From Pyropia yezoensis (Eukaryota > Rhodophyta > Bangiophyceae > Bangiales > Bangiaceae), in the NCBI GenBank assembly GCA_009829735.1, contig CM020618.1, positions 6,136,882 to 6,200,881 of the forward strand: 64,000 nt of DNA, in the 5' to 3' direction. The notes under the pieces are model-generated. The model saw only the letters and a program-made list of their open reading frames with translations, was not told where the DNA came from and searched no databases. Positions 62,128 through 64,000 of this stretch are shown in pieces. Made by a program: the position numbers and the translations under genes. The number at the start of each line of letters is the position of its first letter. Positions within the stretch are counted from its first letter, which is position 1.

Positions 62128-64000
62128 AATGGTCATTTTAGAACGCCACGTGTGCCACGTGCGAGCATCTCATTGGTGCGGCTATCGCGATAGTACCTGG
62201 ACTATCGGGGGTGCTCTTGACCGCAATGTACTTGAGGTCCAGACATGGGCTACATGCCCAAAACACGACATCTTCGCCTTCCAGCGGTCTCGTCCGCGCT
62301 TCGTGGCCCTCCACGCAGAAGCAATGAAGCGATGACCAAAACTCTGTCTTTTGACCGAAACTCAACCGGCCAGGCACTGAGAGACGCCCAAATCCGTCCC
62401 ACAGGCCTCTCCGATGCCCACTTGTATCGCTCCAACAGCACAGCCATGACTTGGATTATCGGACGGCTCTCACAGAATCAACAATAATCTGAAGGTTATG
62501 CACCGAGTGCAGCCTTGGCGGGCTGTGTATAACTCGCATATCTGTTGCCTTCCTGGGACACGTGCACACAACGCCTTGTGGTCGCCAATGGAGGGCTCAA
62601 CGTTGTCGGCATGACATCCATGCACATGACACCTGCAAAATTTCCAGTGTATGGGCCTGGTGGAGCGTCTCTGAGATCGCCAGAGGTCGTGCGGTGTGGG
62701 CCACACGATGGAGTGGTGGTGCATTCGAGGTCCATCAAAAGCGAACTGGTTGAATTGGGAGCTGTCTTTGAGCAGAACTGTACATTTCGAAGACAGTTTG
62801 CGGCAGATCCTGAGAGTTATCGGTCGATTGGAGCTTGCCATTGCAATTTGGGCGCGTTGGGTTTGATATTTTTGGTGTTTTTTTTTGTGCTTGCGGTGTA
62901 GGCGGTGGTGGACCAACCCGTCTAGGCTGTTGAGGTGCTACCCGCCGTACCCCTCCGTGCGAGATTTTCGTGGAGCATGCCGCGGCATGCAGCCCCATTG
63001 TTGCAACAAGACTGCAGAGGGACCTACGTTCATCATCCACACACGCGCACCCCCTCGCACGAGGTGCCACCGGGGTGCCACCCTGAGAGGCAGACGCGCC
63101 GCGGCTGCCATGGTTCGCTTCTCTCTTCACCCCCGACTCCCCCGCCGCATGCACCGGGCGGCAGCATGGGCTTTGCCGGCGCCCGCCGTTCGGATTCTCA
63201 TCCACGCGCGTGACTTGGCCCGCGTCACTAGTCTGCGAGTCGCCAGATCATTTTTTCTAAAAAAGGACACCCGTCGCAGGACCCTCGGCCGCCCCCTCCC
63301 CAGCGAGCACCCGCCCACCCAATCACTTGGGCCGCCGAGATAGACTTCTCACCACCCGTTCCCCTCCCGTCCTCCCAGGCCATCCGATGCCGGCGCGAGT
63401 ACGTTGCGCGGCGGGCCGGCGTGGAGAGAGGCGCCTCGAGCGAAAGGTGTCCTCTCCTCCACCCCCTCGTTTCATCCGGCGCACCTCGTCTCTTTGCCGT
63501 CCTCTGCCTGCGAGGCCACAAAAAAATCTTGGGCCAGCGCGAGTGGTGGGGGGCGTCTGTCCAGTTGCGGCCGCGCCCGCCTGCCCAGCGCGCCCACGAA
63601 TTTGGGGGCTCGTTGACAGTGTACGGGTCGGCTGCGTTGTTGCCCCCTTTCCCCCCCCCCCCCCCCCCCCCCCCGGGTGACTCTTTCTTTGACTCTTTGC
63701 GAAGAGGTCGCGCATACAGGACGCAGTGGGGTCACGCGCGCCGTTGAGGAGCCCGCCGGCCTGTCCACTCGCAGCAAGTCCGAGTCGACACCCTCGTCGA
63801 TAGCCCACGGCGCCCTGCAGCAACGTCGCAGAAACTCTACCAGACTCTTGCTGTGTCGCGGAACCCCCTTGCTGCCGACCTCCCCCCCGCGCACGAGCTC
63901 CGTACTTCCTGTGCGCTGGTCTAGTGAGTCTCCACTCCGACCTCCCCTCCCCATCGTTCAGAACGTCATCTATCCTGTGAGTGCCATCGAGTCTGTACGC
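62128..64000. other. Unassigned right end of the window
   Basis: A plus frame at 62545-62901 (118 residues, 'KFPVYGPGGASLRSPEVVRC', ending in a hydrophobic tail) has natural-looking composition but no known domain; it could be part of the element upstream. C-run at 63651-63674. No firm gene. Confidence 0.35.

Noticed and set aside
1-64000. CRISPR arrays, operons, bacterial signals
   Set aside because: No regularly spaced identical repeats with unique spacers; introns and a Pol III tRNA terminator show eukaryotic nuclear DNA.

Overview
The window looks like nuclear DNA of a GC-rich eukaryotic alga, most probably a bangiophyte red alga (Porphyra/Pyropia-like). This is inferred from several signs. 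Genes are Ala/Gly/Pro-rich, with no or few short introns. Splice donors are repeatedly GTACGT or GTAAG. N-termini look organelle-targeting (carbonic anhydrase, Cpn10, PPR protein, FAD oxidoreductase). There is a secreted protein with a hedgehog-type Hint domain of the kind known from red algae. A tRNA-Phe carries an extra segment in its D-loop, a feature known from red-algal tRNA genes. The species was not identified by any search.

Layout. 1-534: C-terminal part of an unknown gene. 1144-4350 (-): PPR protein. 5.1-5.6 kb: short direct repeats and a 115-bp MITE with perfect 26-bp inverted ends. 5894-7110 (-): three-exon beta-carbonic anhydrase. 8.2-13.3 kb: an orphan exon-like piece, a broken Ty3/gypsy-type fossil, and copy 1 of a dispersed repeat. 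14156-14242 (-): tRNA-Phe(GAA). 14619-18624: a 4-kb piggyBac-like DNA transposon whose right end lies against the N-terminal stub of an M13 (neprilysin-type) peptidase gene (to 19121, -). 19.2-27.2 kb: extreme poly-G/poly-C and triplet-repeat sequence, with one gene recognisable inside it (AhpC/TSA-like, 24948-26808, +). 27248-27543: assembly gap, directly followed by a second MITE copy and then copy 2 of the dispersed repeat. 28.1-30.5 kb: gene-poor.

The richer gene cluster runs from 30.5 to 45.9 kb. It holds a VTC1/DUF202 membrane protein with a 17-nt microexon (30546-32267, +), a GH37 trehalase (32975-35409, +), a plastid-type Cpn10 (36029-36472, -), a large Arg/Gly-rich protein with a duplicated unknown domain (37296-40692, +), a carotenoid-desaturase-like FAD oxidoreductase (41344-43653, +) and the Hint-domain protein (44454-45893, -). 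45.9-48.2 kb is simple sequence. Then follow a putative small membrane protein (48550-49138), gene-poor DNA with an AT-rich island (50.5-50.83 kb), a four-helix membrane protein (52858-53772, -), an 880-residue unknown protein (54782-57421, +), a double-ACT protein (57916-58614, -), and an 'ABCABC' higher-order tandem repeat (59.4-60.5 kb) running in frame into a SWIM/Cys-cluster ORF that is probably transposon-derived (60580-62127, +).

These are ordinary, independent nuclear genes rather than an operon. Shared themes are organelle function (carbonic anhydrase, Cpn10, PPR, FAD oxidoreductase, ACT protein) and reserve metabolism (trehalase, VTC1-like polyphosphate machinery). At least three coding regions change frame at or near long G runs, so either assembly error or true homopolymer instability must be considered for every frameshift called here.
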